Made by a program: the position numbers and the translations under genes. This document shows, in pieces, positions 17,542 through 26,590 of a DNA stretch of 64,000 nt. Positions within the stretch are counted from its first letter, which is position 1. The number at the start of each line of letters is the position of its first letter. A model generated the notes under the pieces. The model was not told the origin of the DNA and ran no database searches. It saw only the letters and a program-made list of their open reading frames with translations. This DNA is from Candidatus Saccharimonadota bacterium (GTDB lineage Bacteria > Patescibacteriota > Saccharimonadia > Saccharimonadales > Saccharimonadaceae): NCBI GenBank assembly GCA_009992235.1, contig JAACVZ010000001.1:47465-111464 (forward strand), read 5' to 3'.

Positions 17542-18533
17542 TGGCTGCGAAGGCTAAAAAGCAAAACACCAAGGTGTTGACGCAACAAAAACACCGACGT
17601 CGTCAATGGGTTACTTTTTTCCGCATGATTCGCTATGGTGTAAATAACTTCACGCGGAACACGTGGCTGACCTTGGCGGCAACTGCAGTTATGACTATTA
17701 CGCTACTGACTATTTTTGTTGGCATAGCCTCTCACCAGGTACTTGTCGATACGGTCGCAAAACTTCGTGACGAGGTAAGTATGTCAATTTATCTTCAGAC
17801 CGACACTACCGAAGAAGAGGCCGAGCTAGTCGTGAGCGAACTACGACAGCTATCGTCAGTACTAGACGTGACACCTCGTTCGCCAGAAGAGGCGAGAAGT
17901 CAGTTTGTCGATAGCAACGCAAGTGACCCCGCGATGCTTGATGCGCTGAAGGAAGCGACAAACGCTTTTCCATGGACGCTGAACATTAAGGTCGTCGATA
18001 TCAATGATACTTCCGAATTGAGTACTTTCGTTGAAGAGAATGATGCGCTAAAGGAACACATTGACACTAACCGAACACCGTCCTTTGCGGGCGATCGTCG
18101 CGAGGCAATCGCCTCTATAGGTGAGGCGGCTAATTTTGCTCAGCAAGTTGGTATTATTATGAGCGTCGTCTTTATAAGTATTTCGACGCTTATAATCTTC
18201 AATACGATTCGCATGGCCATCTTCAACCGGCGTGAAGAAATTCAAATGATGAAGCTTATTGGTGCTGAGCGATCATTTATTCGAGGTCCATTTGTTGTCG
18301 AGGCGGTAGTCTACGGTTTCTTTGCTGCGCTTATTGCAAGTGGTATTGGATATGGTTTGCTAATTCTTGCCGCACCATCACTTAAAGAGGCTGAAGTAAG
18401 TGTCCAGCCAATTATGGATACCCTTACGTTTTATGCGGGCTTCGTTGTTCTTGCAATGATATTCATTGGAGCTATTATTGGTATCATTTCATCGCTCTTG
18501 GCCACTCGTCGTTACCTCCGCACGGAAATTTGA
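17541..18533 (+). CDS. ftsX: Cell division permease-like protein FtsX
   Basis: Membrane partner of FtsE with one N-terminal helix after a basic tail (residues about 35-60), a roughly 110-residue extracellular domain, and three C-terminal helices (RMAIFNRREEIQMMKLIGAE is the conserved loop). 330 aa is standard. The outside domain passes FtsE's ATP cycle to a hydrolase; the next gene encodes a fitting coiled-coil CHAP enzyme. The gene ends in TGA. Confidence 0.95.
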   Translation: MAAKAKKQNTKVLTQQKHRRRQWVTFFRMIRYGVNNFTRNTWLTLAATAVMTITLLTIFVGIASHQVLVDTVAKLRDEVSMSIYLQTDTTEEEAELVVSELRQLSSVLDVTPRSPEEARSQFVDSNASDPAMLDALKEATNAFPWTLNIKVVDINDTSELSTFVEENDALKEHIDTNRTPSFAGDRREAIASIGEAANFAQQVGIIMSVVFISISTLIIFNTIRMAIFNRREEIQMMKLIGAERSFIRGPFVVEAVVYGFFAALIASGIGYGLLILAAPSLKEAEVSVQPIMDTLTFYAGFVVLAMIFIGAIIGIISSLLATRRYLRTEI

Positions 18534-18569
18534 CGGGTGCATACCGCTCATGTTAATATATAAAGAACT

Positions 18570-19757
18570 ATGAAACTGCGAACCACCACACCAGTATCAT
18601 TTCCTCGATTGTTGACCTATGGGTTGGTTGCACTTATTCTCGCCATTACATCGTTCTTCGTTGTGTCGCATTTAACAAAGCCGGTATCTGCCGATGAGTA
18701 TGATGCTCGTATTAATGCACTTCAGGAAGATATGTCTCGTTATCAAAAAGAGGCCGATAAATTGAACCAACAGGCAAGCACGCTTGCGAACGCTTTAGCT
18801 CAACTCTCGAACCAGCGGAGTGCGCTGCAAGCTCAGATCGACCTTAGCCAGGCCCAGTATGACAAATTGGTAATACAAATTGCTGATACCGAAAAGAAAA
18901 TTAAGGACAATCAGGATGCACTCGGAGCAACACTCGCTGATCTTTACGTCGATGACTCGATTTCGCCAATAGAAATGCTTGCAAGTAGCAAAAACATTAG
19001 TGATTATCTAGACAAACAAGAGTACCGAAACGCGATTCGTGACGACCTTGGGGCAACAATTCAAGAGGTAAAGACTCTCCGCATAGAATTAACGACCAAG
19101 AAAAAAGAAGTTGAAACTGTCCTTGCGGAGCAAAAACTAGCACGTAACGATTTGCAGGCCAAGGAATCCGAACAGGCGTCGCTACTGGCGCAAACGAAAA
19201 GCGACGAATCTGAATACCAAAGCATGATTGCAGAGAACAAAGAGGAGATTGCTAAAGCAAAGGCCCTTCAGGCTGCACTGCGTGCTCGTGCTAACTCGTC
19301 TGGTGGATATACGATAGTAAATAGCGGTACGCTCGGTGAATACACTTCATTGTGGGCCCCTAATAGTTGTTCAATGGGTGGACCGGGTGGTTGGTATTCA
19401 TACGGCGGTGCCGATGGTAACGGTGGCGACGGTAAAGGCTACGGATGCCGTCAGTGTGCAAGCTATGTTGCTTGGCGTGTTGCTAAAGAGACTGGATATT
19501 ATTACACCTGGGGCAACGGCGGTAGCTTTGCCAGCAGGGCAATTAGTGCAGGATACACAAACCTTGGCAATAACCCGCAGCCCGGTTCAATTGCCGTTAT
19601 GTGGGGTGACCCTGGCCACGTTGCATGGGTAGAGGCGGTGGACGGCGATCAAATCCTCGTAAGCCAGTATAACTGGCAGATAAACGGTCAGTATGGCATG
19701 TACAGCGAGATGTGGCTTTCTAAGAGCGTTTTCGATCAGTACGTTAAGATCGTTTAG
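18570..19757 (+). CDS. Secreted coiled-coil CHAP-domain peptidoglycan hydrolase (PcsB-like)
   Basis: The N-terminus carries a membrane helix or signal sequence (about residues 15-40), followed by a long coiled coil (residues about 45-245) and a C-terminal CHAP amidase/endopeptidase domain. The catalytic Cys lies in CRQCASYVAWR and the His in DPGHVAWVE. This is the layout of PcsB and related hydrolases controlled by FtsEX, and the gene directly follows ftsEX. It likely cuts septal peptidoglycan on command from FtsX. An AT-rich -10-like element (TAATAT, 18554-18559) ends about 10 nt before the ATG. Confidence 0.9.
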   Translation: MKLRTTTPVSFPRLLTYGLVALILAITSFFVVSHLTKPVSADEYDARINALQEDMSRYQKEADKLNQQASTLANALAQLSNQRSALQAQIDLSQAQYDKLVIQIADTEKKIKDNQDALGATLADLYVDDSISPIEMLASSKNISDYLDKQEYRNAIRDDLGATIQEVKTLRIELTTKKKEVETVLAEQKLARNDLQAKESEQASLLAQTKSDESEYQSMIAENKEEIAKAKALQAALRARANSSGGYTIVNSGTLGEYTSLWAPNSCSMGGPGGWYSYGGADGNGGDGKGYGCRQCASYVAWRVAKETGYYYTWGNGGSFASRAISAGYTNLGNNPQPGSIAVMWGDPGHVAWVEAVDGDQILVSQYNWQINGQYGMYSEMWLSKSVFDQYVKIV

Positions 19758-19819
19758 CTCCTCGCGCGTGCTACAATAAGAGTAACCATTATCTGTTTTA
19801 TTAGAGGAGTAGCAGCAGC

Positions 19820-21028
19820 GTGCCGATACATGAACACCGACGTCCTGTTATGGCGTTAAGGGCCGAACAGCGCCGGACGTCATATAAGACAGGGTTATTG
19901 ATTCTTGGCTTTATGTTGGTTGCTGGACTGGGGTATCTTGCCGGGTCGCTTCAGGACCAAGTCCGTGACATCATTGGCCAAGAAGATGCCCAACTCGACC
20001 TTACATCGCTACAGCAAGTGTATAGCGAACTACGCGCTAACTATGACGGATCCATTGATTCCGGCACTCTTGTTGAGGGCGCAAAGCGCGGTATGGTTGA
20101 TGCACTGGGTGATGACTATACGACGTATATGAGCGCTGAAGAGACGGCAGAGTTTAATAAGAGCCTGTCAGGCGATATAGGTGGCGGTGTTGGCGTGGAG
20201 ATAGGTATAAGAGGCGATCAGCCGACCGTTGTGCGCGTTCTTCGTGATAATCCGGCTGAAGAGGCGGGTGTTCGTGTTGGGGACCGTATTGTGGCCGTGA
20301 ACGATGAGTCGGTCGTCGACAAAACCGTCAGCGATGTTGTCATAAAGGTGCGCGGCGATGCTGGAACGACTGTTCGACTTGGATTAGTGCGTGATGGCGA
20401 GCGGATTGATATTCCTATAACTCGTGGTCAGGTGAATAACCCTAGCGTATACAGTAGCATCGATGATGGTATTGGCGTTATGACCATTAGTCGTTTCGAT
20501 AACGACACCGGCCGTTTAGCCCGGCAAGCAGCTAACGACTTTAAGGACGCTGGCGTAAGGGGCGTTGTGCTTGATATGCGGGGCAACGGCGGGGGATACG
20601 TCGATGCCGCTAAAGCAGTGGCTGGTATTTGGCTTGATGATGAAGTTGTTGTCGTTGAAAAGGCTGCTGGCCGTGTTGTCGAGGAGGTTCGTTCACCAAG
20701 TCAACCAATTCTTGGCGGAGTTCCGACGGTTGTTCTTGTGGATGGAAGCAGCGCGAGTGCTAGCGAAATTGTCGCCGGCGCATTACGCGACCACGGGAAG
20801 GCGACACTTGTAGGGCAGACCACTTTTGGTAAAGGAAGCGTACAGCGGCTAGTCAACCTCTCAGAGGGCAGTACGCTGAAGGTGACGATTGCACGCTGGT
20901 ATACACCTTCGGGCATTAACATATCTGAAAAAGGAATTGCTCCTCAAGTCGTTGTCGAGCTTAGCTCTGAGGATATTAACGCTAATCGCGACCCACAACT
21001 CGACGCTGCAACAGACGAACTACGTTAG
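19820..21028 (+). CDS. S41-family C-terminal processing protease
   Basis: Periplasmic-type serine protease with an N-terminal membrane anchor (residues about 25-45), a PDZ domain (PAEEAGVRVGDRIVAVND) and the S41 catalytic core: Ser in VDGSSASASEIVAG and Lys in TTFGKGSVQ. It starts at GTG after AGAGGAGTAG; a TACAAT box lies about 40 bp upstream. CtpA/CtpB relatives trim secreted proteins and regulate cell-wall hydrolases, so a link to the preceding CHAP hydrolase is plausible but not shown. Confidence 0.93.
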   Translation: MPIHEHRRPVMALRAEQRRTSYKTGLLILGFMLVAGLGYLAGSLQDQVRDIIGQEDAQLDLTSLQQVYSELRANYDGSIDSGTLVEGAKRGMVDALGDDYTTYMSAEETAEFNKSLSGDIGGGVGVEIGIRGDQPTVVRVLRDNPAEEAGVRVGDRIVAVNDESVVDKTVSDVVIKVRGDAGTTVRLGLVRDGERIDIPITRGQVNNPSVYSSIDDGIGVMTISRFDNDTGRLARQAANDFKDAGVRGVVLDMRGNGGGYVDAAKAVAGIWLDDEVVVVEKAAGRVVEEVRSPSQPILGGVPTVVLVDGSSASASEIVAGALRDHGKATLVGQTTFGKGSVQRLVNLSEGSTLKVTIARWYTPSGINISEKGIAPQVVVELSSEDINANRDPQLDAATDELR

Positions 21029-21079
21029 TCATCGGTTGTTGCTTGTGCTTCCCTTTGGTGCGTAGTACAATCAAAGTAT

Positions 21080-21484
21080 ATGGACGAGACAAAAAAGAAG
21101 ATTCTCTTAGTTGAAGACGATGAAGCCCTTGCGCAGGTCTATAAATCGCGACTTGAAATTGAGGGTTTTGACACAATGTGGGTAGGGAACGGTGAAGAGG
21201 CGCTTTCTTCGGCTATGCAATATAAACCAGACCTCATTCTTCTCGATGCTATGATGCCAAAAATTAGTGGCTTCGATGTTCTTGATATCCTTCGCAACAC
21301 CCCCGAGACTGCACACATTCGGGTTATTATGCTTACGGCCCTTAGCCAGCCAAAAGACAAGGAGCGCGCCGAGTCGCTTGGTGTCGATGATTACCTTGTG
21401 AAATCTCAGGTTGTTATTGGCGATGTCGTTGAACGAGTTAAGCACCATCTTGGTATGCTTAAAGACGAACCAACTGAAGAGTAG
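21080..21484 (+). CDS. Single-domain response regulator
   Basis: CheY-like receiver with no output domain. The acidic pocket (VEDD), phosphorylated Asp at residue 56 (LILLDAMMP), the Thr in MLTALS and the Lys in YLVKSQ are all present. TACAAT at 21066-21071 ends 8 nt before the ATG (leaderless). It strongly resembles the receiver encoded at 56429-57481 (shared MMPKISGFD and LVKSQV), so the two are paralogs. No kinase is adjacent. Confidence 0.92.
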   Translation: MDETKKKILLVEDDEALAQVYKSRLEIEGFDTMWVGNGEEALSSAMQYKPDLILLDAMMPKISGFDVLDILRNTPETAHIRVIMLTALSQPKDKERAESLGVDDYLVKSQVVIGDVVERVKHHLGMLKDEPTEE

Positions 21485-21562
21485 TAGCGGGAAATAGCCG
21501 AACTTGATTTATTAAGACGCTTATGCTATAATAAATTGTAGCAAAAAAAGGAAAAAACAAAC

Positions 21563-22246
21563 ATGCCTGAAATGATAACTGAAGTCCCTAAAGACATTAT
21601 GAGACCGAATCCAGAATCGCAAGAGACAGAGGACCAGCCGCTGTCTATTGGCGGTGTAGTTACTGGCGTTAAACGTAATATTTATGAATTAAATGAAGAC
21701 GGCAGTAAGGCTCTTGACGAAAATGGCAAGAAAATCGTTATTGGTAGAGAAATCGACCCAGATCCATGGGAACTTGTCGGGACAGAAGACGACAAGCTAG
21801 TTGTTCAGAAAGAAACGGACGATGAGATATTAACGAAGACGGTTAGTCCTGTGGGGTTGACTTGCATTCGTCGGGCTAATCCAGAGGCTGATGCATCTCG
21901 CAGGGTTGTTGAGCAAGAGAGTACGGTAGACCGCGCTGAGGTTAAAGAAGAACTTGGAGAAAAGGCCGTTGAACAAGCTGTTAAAGGTGTCGAAGGACAG
22001 GTTGCCAACGAGCCGATGACACCTGGTGAATATCAAACAAAACTACTTGAGGGGCTGAGTGACGATGACGCCCTAGAACTTCGTTCGTATGCTGACTCGC
22101 ATATATCTTATAAACGAGCACAAGACGATGGCCGCGGCGATGATTCCCGCTATTTCCAGCAGATGAAGGGCCAAAGTCTTCGTGCGATGTCACCGGCGGC
22201 AAAGAGTATAGCTAGTCGGTATCTGAATAATTATTTACGAGGATAA
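21563..22246 (+). CDS. Uncharacterised acidic soluble protein
   Basis: Not recognised. 227 aa, rich in Glu and Asp, with no signal peptide or membrane helix. The N-terminal third looks disordered, residues about 25-110 may form a small beta-rich domain (GGVVTGVKRNIYELNEDG), then an alanine/glutamate-rich helix and a C-terminal segment (PAAKSIASRYLNNYLRG). A TATAAT box and an AAAAAAAGGA ribosome site precede the ATG, and a clean terminator follows, so it is a single-gene transcription unit. Confidence 0.75.
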   Translation: MPEMITEVPKDIMRPNPESQETEDQPLSIGGVVTGVKRNIYELNEDGSKALDENGKKIVIGREIDPDPWELVGTEDDKLVVQKETDDEILTKTVSPVGLTCIRRANPEADASRRVVEQESTVDRAEVKEELGEKAVEQAVKGVEGQVANEPMTPGEYQTKLLEGLSDDDALELRSYADSHISYKRAQDDGRGDDSRYFQQMKGQSLRAMSPAAKSIASRYLNNYLRG

Positions 22247-22265
22247 ATTAAGTTTGTAATTAAAA

Positions 22266-22292
22266 AATAACCCTCCAAAACGGAGGGTTATT
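22266..22292. terminator. Bidirectional terminator between the 21563 gene and rpmA
   Basis: AATAACCCTCC and GGAGGGTTATT form an 11-bp stem around a short AAAAC loop, flanked by A-rich and T-rich tracts on both sides. It sits between two convergent genes and can serve both. Confidence 0.85.
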
Positions 22293-22310
22293 TATGTACC
22301 AGAACTAGTG

Positions 22311-22583
22311 CTATTGAATACTAACTTGTGTTCGAGTGACTGTTTTTCCGGTAAAGCGACCTTTTTTGATCTTTTGGAAGCTAACAATACCTTCTTTTGC
22401 GGCGTGAATGGTATAGTTCTTGCTGAGGAAAGTACCAGGACCAGCAACTTTTGTGCTTCCTGTTTGACGCACAAGAACTTCTCCAACGTTAACTTTTTGA
22501 CCACCAAAGCGCTTGACGCCAAGGCGAGCGCCTGCGTTGTTGTGGATGTTCTTGCTTGAACCACCTGCTTTTACGTGTGACAT
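22311..22583 (-). CDS. rpmA: 50S ribosomal protein L27
   Basis: Small basic protein near the peptidyl transferase centre. The N-terminal SHVKAGGSSKNIHNN and the LGVKRFGGQ core are typical L27, and 90 aa is normal. The N-terminus starts directly with the mature sequence, without the Firmicutes-type cleaved extension. It stands alone: rplU, the usual operon partner, is not next to it. A TTGACT-17-TATAAT promoter (22628-22656) and an AAGGAG ribosome site precede it, with a small hairpin just before the ribosome site. Confidence 0.96.
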   Translation of the reverse strand: MSHVKAGGSSKNIHNNAGARLGVKRFGGQKVNVGEVLVRQTGSTKVAGPGTFLSKNYTIHAAKEGIVSFQKIKKGRFTGKTVTRTQVSIQ

Positions 22584-22598
22584 ATAATTATTCTCCTT

Positions 22599-22615
22599 AT
22601 GAGCGATTTGCTCAT
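22599..22615 (-). promoter_or_regulatory. Small hairpin touching the rpmA ribosome binding site
   Basis: ATGAGC AAATC GCTCAT forms a 6-bp hairpin in the mRNA leader; its last base touches the AAGGAG ribosome site (22593-22598). It could tune translation start, or simply be the end of a short leader stem. Confidence 0.4.
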
Positions 22616-22627
22616 GTAATCTGTTCG

Positions 22628-22656
22628 ATTATACGTCACGAGAGGTGAATAGTCAA
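22628..22656 (-). promoter_or_regulatory. rpmA: Promoter of rpmA
   Basis: On the minus strand TTGACT (22651-22656) and TATAAT (22628-22633) are separated by exactly 17 bp. Transcription would start near 22621, giving a leader of about 38 nt with a ribosome site, unlike the leaderless genes nearby. Confidence 0.8.
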
Positions 22657-22858
22657 GACGCTACTTGTTAATACGGAGTTAATATTTGGTGCGTACAATA
22701 GGTAGTAGGACCTAACCCGTACGTCCAGAAAGCGCACGGTATGGTACAAAACGCGTAAACAGCTTGGTTGTCGTCACTCTACCGAAGTTACGTAGGTGTC
22801 GTCGGACAATGTCTCGACTACGCAAACAAAAACTTTACGCATAAAGGGGGACAAGCCT

Positions 22859-22981
22859 ATGCACAACAGTAAGCACAAGCAAATTCGTTATCGTCAGCGT
22901 ATCAGCCTTGCAGGTGCGTTGACTATAGGTTTCATGATGCTTCTTGGCATCACAGCCTTCTTAAAAGCTATTTCCGTATAA
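22859..22981 (+). CDS. Small single-pass membrane protein, 40 aa
   Basis: Not recognised. A basic N-terminus (MHNSKHKQIRYRQR) is followed by one membrane helix (about residues 17-36). AAAGGGGG lies 8 nt before the ATG, a strong ribosome site for this genome. An in-frame start further upstream (22796) exists but lacks such a site. TACAAT at 22694-22699 could be the promoter, leaving a 150-nt leader of unknown function. It overlaps the end of the convergent methyltransferase gene by 14 bp. Confidence 0.55.
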   Translation: MHNSKHKQIRYRQRISLAGALTIGFMMLLGITAFLKAISV

Positions 22982-24134
22982 GGACTAACAGCTCGCGGGC
23001 GACAACTTGGTTTTCGCGGTAGTACAGCAACTCGCCGGGCTTAATGGTCGAAAATGAAAGGAGGTCGTATCCGTATGATTTTGTCTCTCGCGCGATGGAT
23101 AAGTGGGTGAATAGTCCGTCTTTACCCCGCCACGCCGGAACAGCAACGCATAGCGCGGTTCCTGGTTCAAGTTGAGGGTGCAGGTTTTTTAGGAACTCGC
23201 CAATGATGTAGGTACAGTTTCCCCGAACTTCTTGAAGTTTCGCAGGGGATGGCGGGGCGCTAAACGGCTGCCCTAAATACGCTTCGGTTGCAACAGCTTC
23301 AATAGGCGGCTGCCAGGTAGTCTTTATGGCGTCGCCTTCGTGCAGTTTCCAGTCCTGGGTGACGTGGTAGGCGCCTTTGAGCCATTGAAGGTTTTCTTCG
23401 CTGTAGCTGATCATTTTTTCTGATAAGTCTGTGCCATACACGGGGTATCCAAGCAGAAGCGATTCTTGTAGGAGGACGCCAGTTCCACAAAACGGGTCAA
23501 GAATGCGGTGGTCGGGGCGGGGTGCTTTACCGCCAGTTGCAAGGTTTACCATAATTAGTGCGAGCTTTGGCGGTAGCATGCCAACGAAGGCATCGCGCTT
23601 TGGACGTCCTTGGTCGCGTGCCGCAAGCGATGTTATGTGTTGTGCTCCGGTACTTTCGGCAATTATAATATCGTCAGATCCGCGAACAATGAGAAGTTCA
23701 ACTTTATTTTCCGATAGGCCGAGTTTGTTGTGGTGCGAGGTGGCGCTGGACAGCGCTACATCTTGGTTGGGAACGAGTCGCATACTAACGCCGGCTTTTT
23801 TGAGGCGACTCTTTAAAATGATACCGGCTTTTTGAACGTCACGTTCGCTTACCGAGAAGCCGTAGGCGCTAATACCGAGGGTTACTTTGCCCTCCCGGCC
23901 TTTCCAGGCGGTGACGTAGTGGTCAATTAGCTGGGTAGATGCTCGCGCCCAGTCGGCTCCTGAAATGGTTAGAACAACCCGGCCAGCTTTTTGGCTGCCA
24001 CCGAGTCGCTGAATGTCGAGCGATTCAGTATCGACCAGCGCGGCGACGGGCGAGTAGCGGCGGACGCTTGAAAAGACCCGTTCAAGTTCGGCGAGTGAAA
24101 TAGCGGGCTGGCGCCCAAGAATGGCAATGTACAT
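22968..24134 (-). CDS. TRM11/TrmG10-like RNA methyltransferase
   Basis: Class I SAM-dependent methyltransferase with the binding motif DPFCGTGVLLQE; the catalytic motif reads TEAYLGQ instead of the DPPY of classical tRNA guanosine N2-methyltransferases, as in some archaeal-like TRM11 relatives. The N-terminal half (ILGRQPAISLAELERVF) resembles the THUMP-containing module. The frame could begin further upstream, but TACAAT (24142-24147) ends 7 nt before the ATG at 24134, which I take as the start (388 aa). The RNA target is not known. Confidence 0.8.
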   Translation of the reverse strand: MYIAILGRQPAISLAELERVFSSVRRYSPVAALVDTESLDIQRLGGSQKAGRVVLTISGADWARASTQLIDHYVTAWKGREGKVTLGISAYGFSVSERDVQKAGIILKSRLKKAGVSMRLVPNQDVALSSATSHHNKLGLSENKVELLIVRGSDDIIIAESTGAQHITSLAARDQGRPKRDAFVGMLPPKLALIMVNLATGGKAPRPDHRILDPFCGTGVLLQESLLLGYPVYGTDLSEKMISYSEENLQWLKGAYHVTQDWKLHEGDAIKTTWQPPIEAVATEAYLGQPFSAPPSPAKLQEVRGNCTYIIGEFLKNLHPQLEPGTALCVAVPAWRGKDGLFTHLSIARETKSYGYDLLSFSTIKPGELLYYRENQVVARELLVLIRK

Positions 24135-24210
24135 ATAGTCCATTGTATCACCTCTGATGCGAAATCTGTTCTGGTGTCTGATTGCATACCCGTATATACT
24201 AAACAGGTAT

Positions 24211-25284
24211 ATGATGCAATTTCGTGGTATGAAAAACTTATCTTTTCGCGCGTGGTTAACGATTATCACGGTCATTCTTCTTGCTGGCGTTATTTACTTC
24301 TCGTGGCCGGAAATTGTCAACGCTTGGTTGCTTCTTGACCAAGTTAACCTATGGATTCTTTCGCTACTTATTCCTGTGCAGATTATTAGTTACTACGCAA
24401 CTGGGGGAATTATGTTCTCCTATCTTCGCCGGAAAGGCGATTTCAAGAAAGTATCGCGCATGACAATGACGCGCCTGTCGCTTGAGCTCAACTTCGTGAA
24501 TCATATTTTGCCAAGTGGTGGTGCGGCCGGTTTTACGTATTTCGCGTGGGCCCTCAAAAAATACCGAGTTACGGCGTCCCGGGCGACAATGGCGCAAATT
24601 ATTCGATTCACTTTAACGTTCGTCAGTTTTGTTATGCTTCTTGTTCTCTGTATTATTCTTTTAGCCATCAACCACAATATTGATCGTGCAACCGTACTCA
24701 TTGGGGTAGCAATTACTGTTGCGGTGATAGCAACGATGGCCTTTGCGATATGGCTGCTTAGCAACCGTAGAAGGCTAGACTTATTCTCGGCATGGTTAGA
24801 GAGAACGATGAATAAAATAGTTCGTCTGGTTACTCACGGGAGGCACGATCATGCGATCGAGACTCACGTTTTGACCGACTTCTTTGACGGTCTTCACGAT
24901 GACTACGTGGCAATTCGACGCGAACGCCGTATTTTATTGCGCCCGTATTTATGGGCAGTGTGGGCGAATGCGCTAGATGCGGCGCTGTTATGGATTACTT
25001 TCGCGTCATTTGGGTATTATGTTGACCCGGCGTTGCTATTTATTGCATTTGGCGTCTCGTCGATACTCGCGGCGTTATCGGTTACCCCTGGAGGCGCTGG
25101 CGTATACGAAACAGTTATGATCGCTTTCTTGACGACAACCGGACTTCCCCCAGACATTGCTATCGCTGGAACGTTACTCGGACGAGTGGTAATTGTTCTG
25201 GGGACCATCCTGTTTGGATATACGTTCTACCAAGCACGGATTGCGACCTACGGCGAAAAACCTGCTATTAAAGAGAGGGAGTAA
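24211..25284 (+). CDS. UPF0104/lysylphosphatidylglycerol synthase-type membrane protein
   Basis: Polytopic protein of about 357 aa with eight or so membrane helices, like the flippase half of MprF without its aminoacyltransferase domain. The conserved segment LPSGGAAGFTYFAWALKK and the C-terminal SVTPGGAGVYETVMIAFL are family signatures. It may move lipid-linked molecules across the membrane. TATACT at 24195-24200 ends 10 nt before ATG 24211; an alternative start is 24229. It is divergent from the methyltransferase and followed closely by xseA. Confidence 0.85.
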   Translation: MMQFRGMKNLSFRAWLTIITVILLAGVIYFSWPEIVNAWLLLDQVNLWILSLLIPVQIISYYATGGIMFSYLRRKGDFKKVSRMTMTRLSLELNFVNHILPSGGAAGFTYFAWALKKYRVTASRATMAQIIRFTLTFVSFVMLLVLCIILLAINHNIDRATVLIGVAITVAVIATMAFAIWLLSNRRRLDLFSAWLERTMNKIVRLVTHGRHDHAIETHVLTDFFDGLHDDYVAIRRERRILLRPYLWAVWANALDAALLWITFASFGYYVDPALLFIAFGVSSILAALSVTPGGAGVYETVMIAFLTTTGLPPDIAIAGTLLGRVVIVLGTILFGYTFYQARIATYGEKPAIKERE

Positions 25285-25286
25285 AC

Positions 25287-26390
25287 GTGGACGGGGCTAA
25301 TTTACCGGTTCAACTATCGGTTAGCGATTTTGTTGCGTTAACAAATCAGACACTTGAGTTCGCGTACCCGACAATATCGGTTGTTGGTGAAGTAGCAGAG
25401 TTTCGAGTATCGCAGGGGAAGTGGGTGAGTTTCAAATTGAAGGATGACGGTGCTGTGGTAAATTGTTTTATGACCACATTCGCTCTGCGTCAGCCAATTG
25501 AGAATGGTATGAAGCTGCTAGTTGTTGCTGCGCCACGGCTGAACCCTAAAGGCTACTTCAACTTGAACGTCAGAACGCTTCGCCCGGTGGGCGAGGGGTC
25601 AATCAAGAAAGGTTTTGAACTAGTTAAGGCTAAGCTTGAGGCTGAAGGGTTGTTTTCGGACGAGCGTAAGCGTCCATTGCCGCGAGTCCCAGCATCGGTT
25701 GCTGTTATAACTAGCACCGAGTCAGCCGCTTATGCAGATTTTTGTAAAATTATTAATGAGCGTTGGGGCGGTCTTCAGGTTAAAGTTGCGCATACACAGG
25801 TACAGGGCGACCCAGCCGCCGATCAAATTATTAGAGCAGTGGAATATTTTAATAGTCTCGAGGAGTTACCGGAAGTACTGATTGTGATTCGAGGTGGTGG
25901 TAGCGCCGAGGACCTCATGACCTTTAACGATGAGCGGTTGGCCAGGACGCTATCTCGCAGTCGAATTCCGACTTTGGTGGGTGTCGGCCATGAAATCGAT
26001 CACACGCTCGCAGATATGGTCGCCGACAAACGAGCGGCAACGCCAACAAACGCAGCCGAAATACTCGTTCCCGATAAGCAGGAGATTATTCGTACTGTTC
26101 GGGCACATATTCAGGGCGTTGGCTATCATATGACGCAGGCAATTGATGCGCAGCGTGTTCGTATTCGCGAGAATCTCTTAGCTGCCGTGCGCAGGATGGA
26201 TGAACAGGTGGCGGTGACCCGTGAGCGGCTAACGATGCTCCGCCAGGCGGTTATTAGGCTTCATCCGGACAGGGTCCTTGAGATGGGCTATGCTATTGTT
26301 CGCGGGGACGTCAAGCCGGGTGGTATGATTGAAGTTGAAACAATAACACAGGTGATAAACGCGGAGGTTCGTGATGCCCGACAAAAATAA
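25287..26390 (+). CDS. xseA: Exodeoxyribonuclease VII large subunit
   Basis: Catalytic subunit of the single-strand DNA exonuclease. The N-terminal OB fold (SVVGEVAEFRVSQGKWVSFKL) is followed by the catalytic core with VAVITSTESAAYADF, VIRGGGSAEDLMTFNDE and VGHEIDHTLADMVADKRAATPT. At 367 aa it is shorter than the usual 400-450, mainly in the C-terminal helical region. It starts with GTG two bases after the preceding stop and overlaps xseB. Confidence 0.96.
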   Translation: MDGANLPVQLSVSDFVALTNQTLEFAYPTISVVGEVAEFRVSQGKWVSFKLKDDGAVVNCFMTTFALRQPIENGMKLLVVAAPRLNPKGYFNLNVRTLRPVGEGSIKKGFELVKAKLEAEGLFSDERKRPLPRVPASVAVITSTESAAYADFCKIINERWGGLQVKVAHTQVQGDPAADQIIRAVEYFNSLEELPEVLIVIRGGGSAEDLMTFNDERLARTLSRSRIPTLVGVGHEIDHTLADMVADKRAATPTNAAEILVPDKQEIIRTVRAHIQGVGYHMTQAIDAQRVRIRENLLAAVRRMDEQVAVTRERLTMLRQAVIRLHPDRVLEMGYAIVRGDVKPGGMIEVETITQVINAEVRDARQK

Positions 26391-26583
26391 GCAGACAGTT
26401 CAAGGAAAACTTGCCGATTTATCGGAGCTTGTGGCTTGGTTCCAGGGTCCTGATTTCTCGCTTGAAGAAGCGCTCGAGAAGTTTACACAGGCCGAGGCTT
26501 TAGCTGAGACTATTGAAGATGATCTGACGAAACTTAAAAATGATATTCAGGTCGTTAAGCAACGTTTCGATACGAAAGAATAG
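26374..26583 (+). CDS. xseB: Exodeoxyribonuclease VII small subunit
   Basis: Small helical subunit that binds XseA in the complex. The family core is seen as DFSLEEALEKFTQAEALAE. About 69 aa is normal. It overlaps the end of xseA by 17 bp; a GTG at 26371 one codon earlier is an alternative start. Confidence 0.92.
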   Translation: MPDKNKQTVQGKLADLSELVAWFQGPDFSLEEALEKFTQAEALAETIEDDLTKLKNDIQVVKQRFDTKE

Positions 26584-26590
26584 TTTGTGA

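Noticed and set aside
17541..18533. UGA recoded as glycine (code 25)
   Set aside because: ftsX and murD end in TGA followed by proper intergenic sequence or a new start, and prfB is present, so UGA is read as stop.
16858..19757. ftsEX as a generic exporter like the 5646-7711 pair
   Set aside because: The FtsE-specific sequence after the Q-loop, FtsX size and the adjacent CHAP hydrolase favour the division complex.
22621..22858. A small RNA between rpmA and the 22859 gene
   Set aside because: A TACAAT box exists at 22694 but there is no terminator or strong folding before the 22859 gene; a long leader is simpler.
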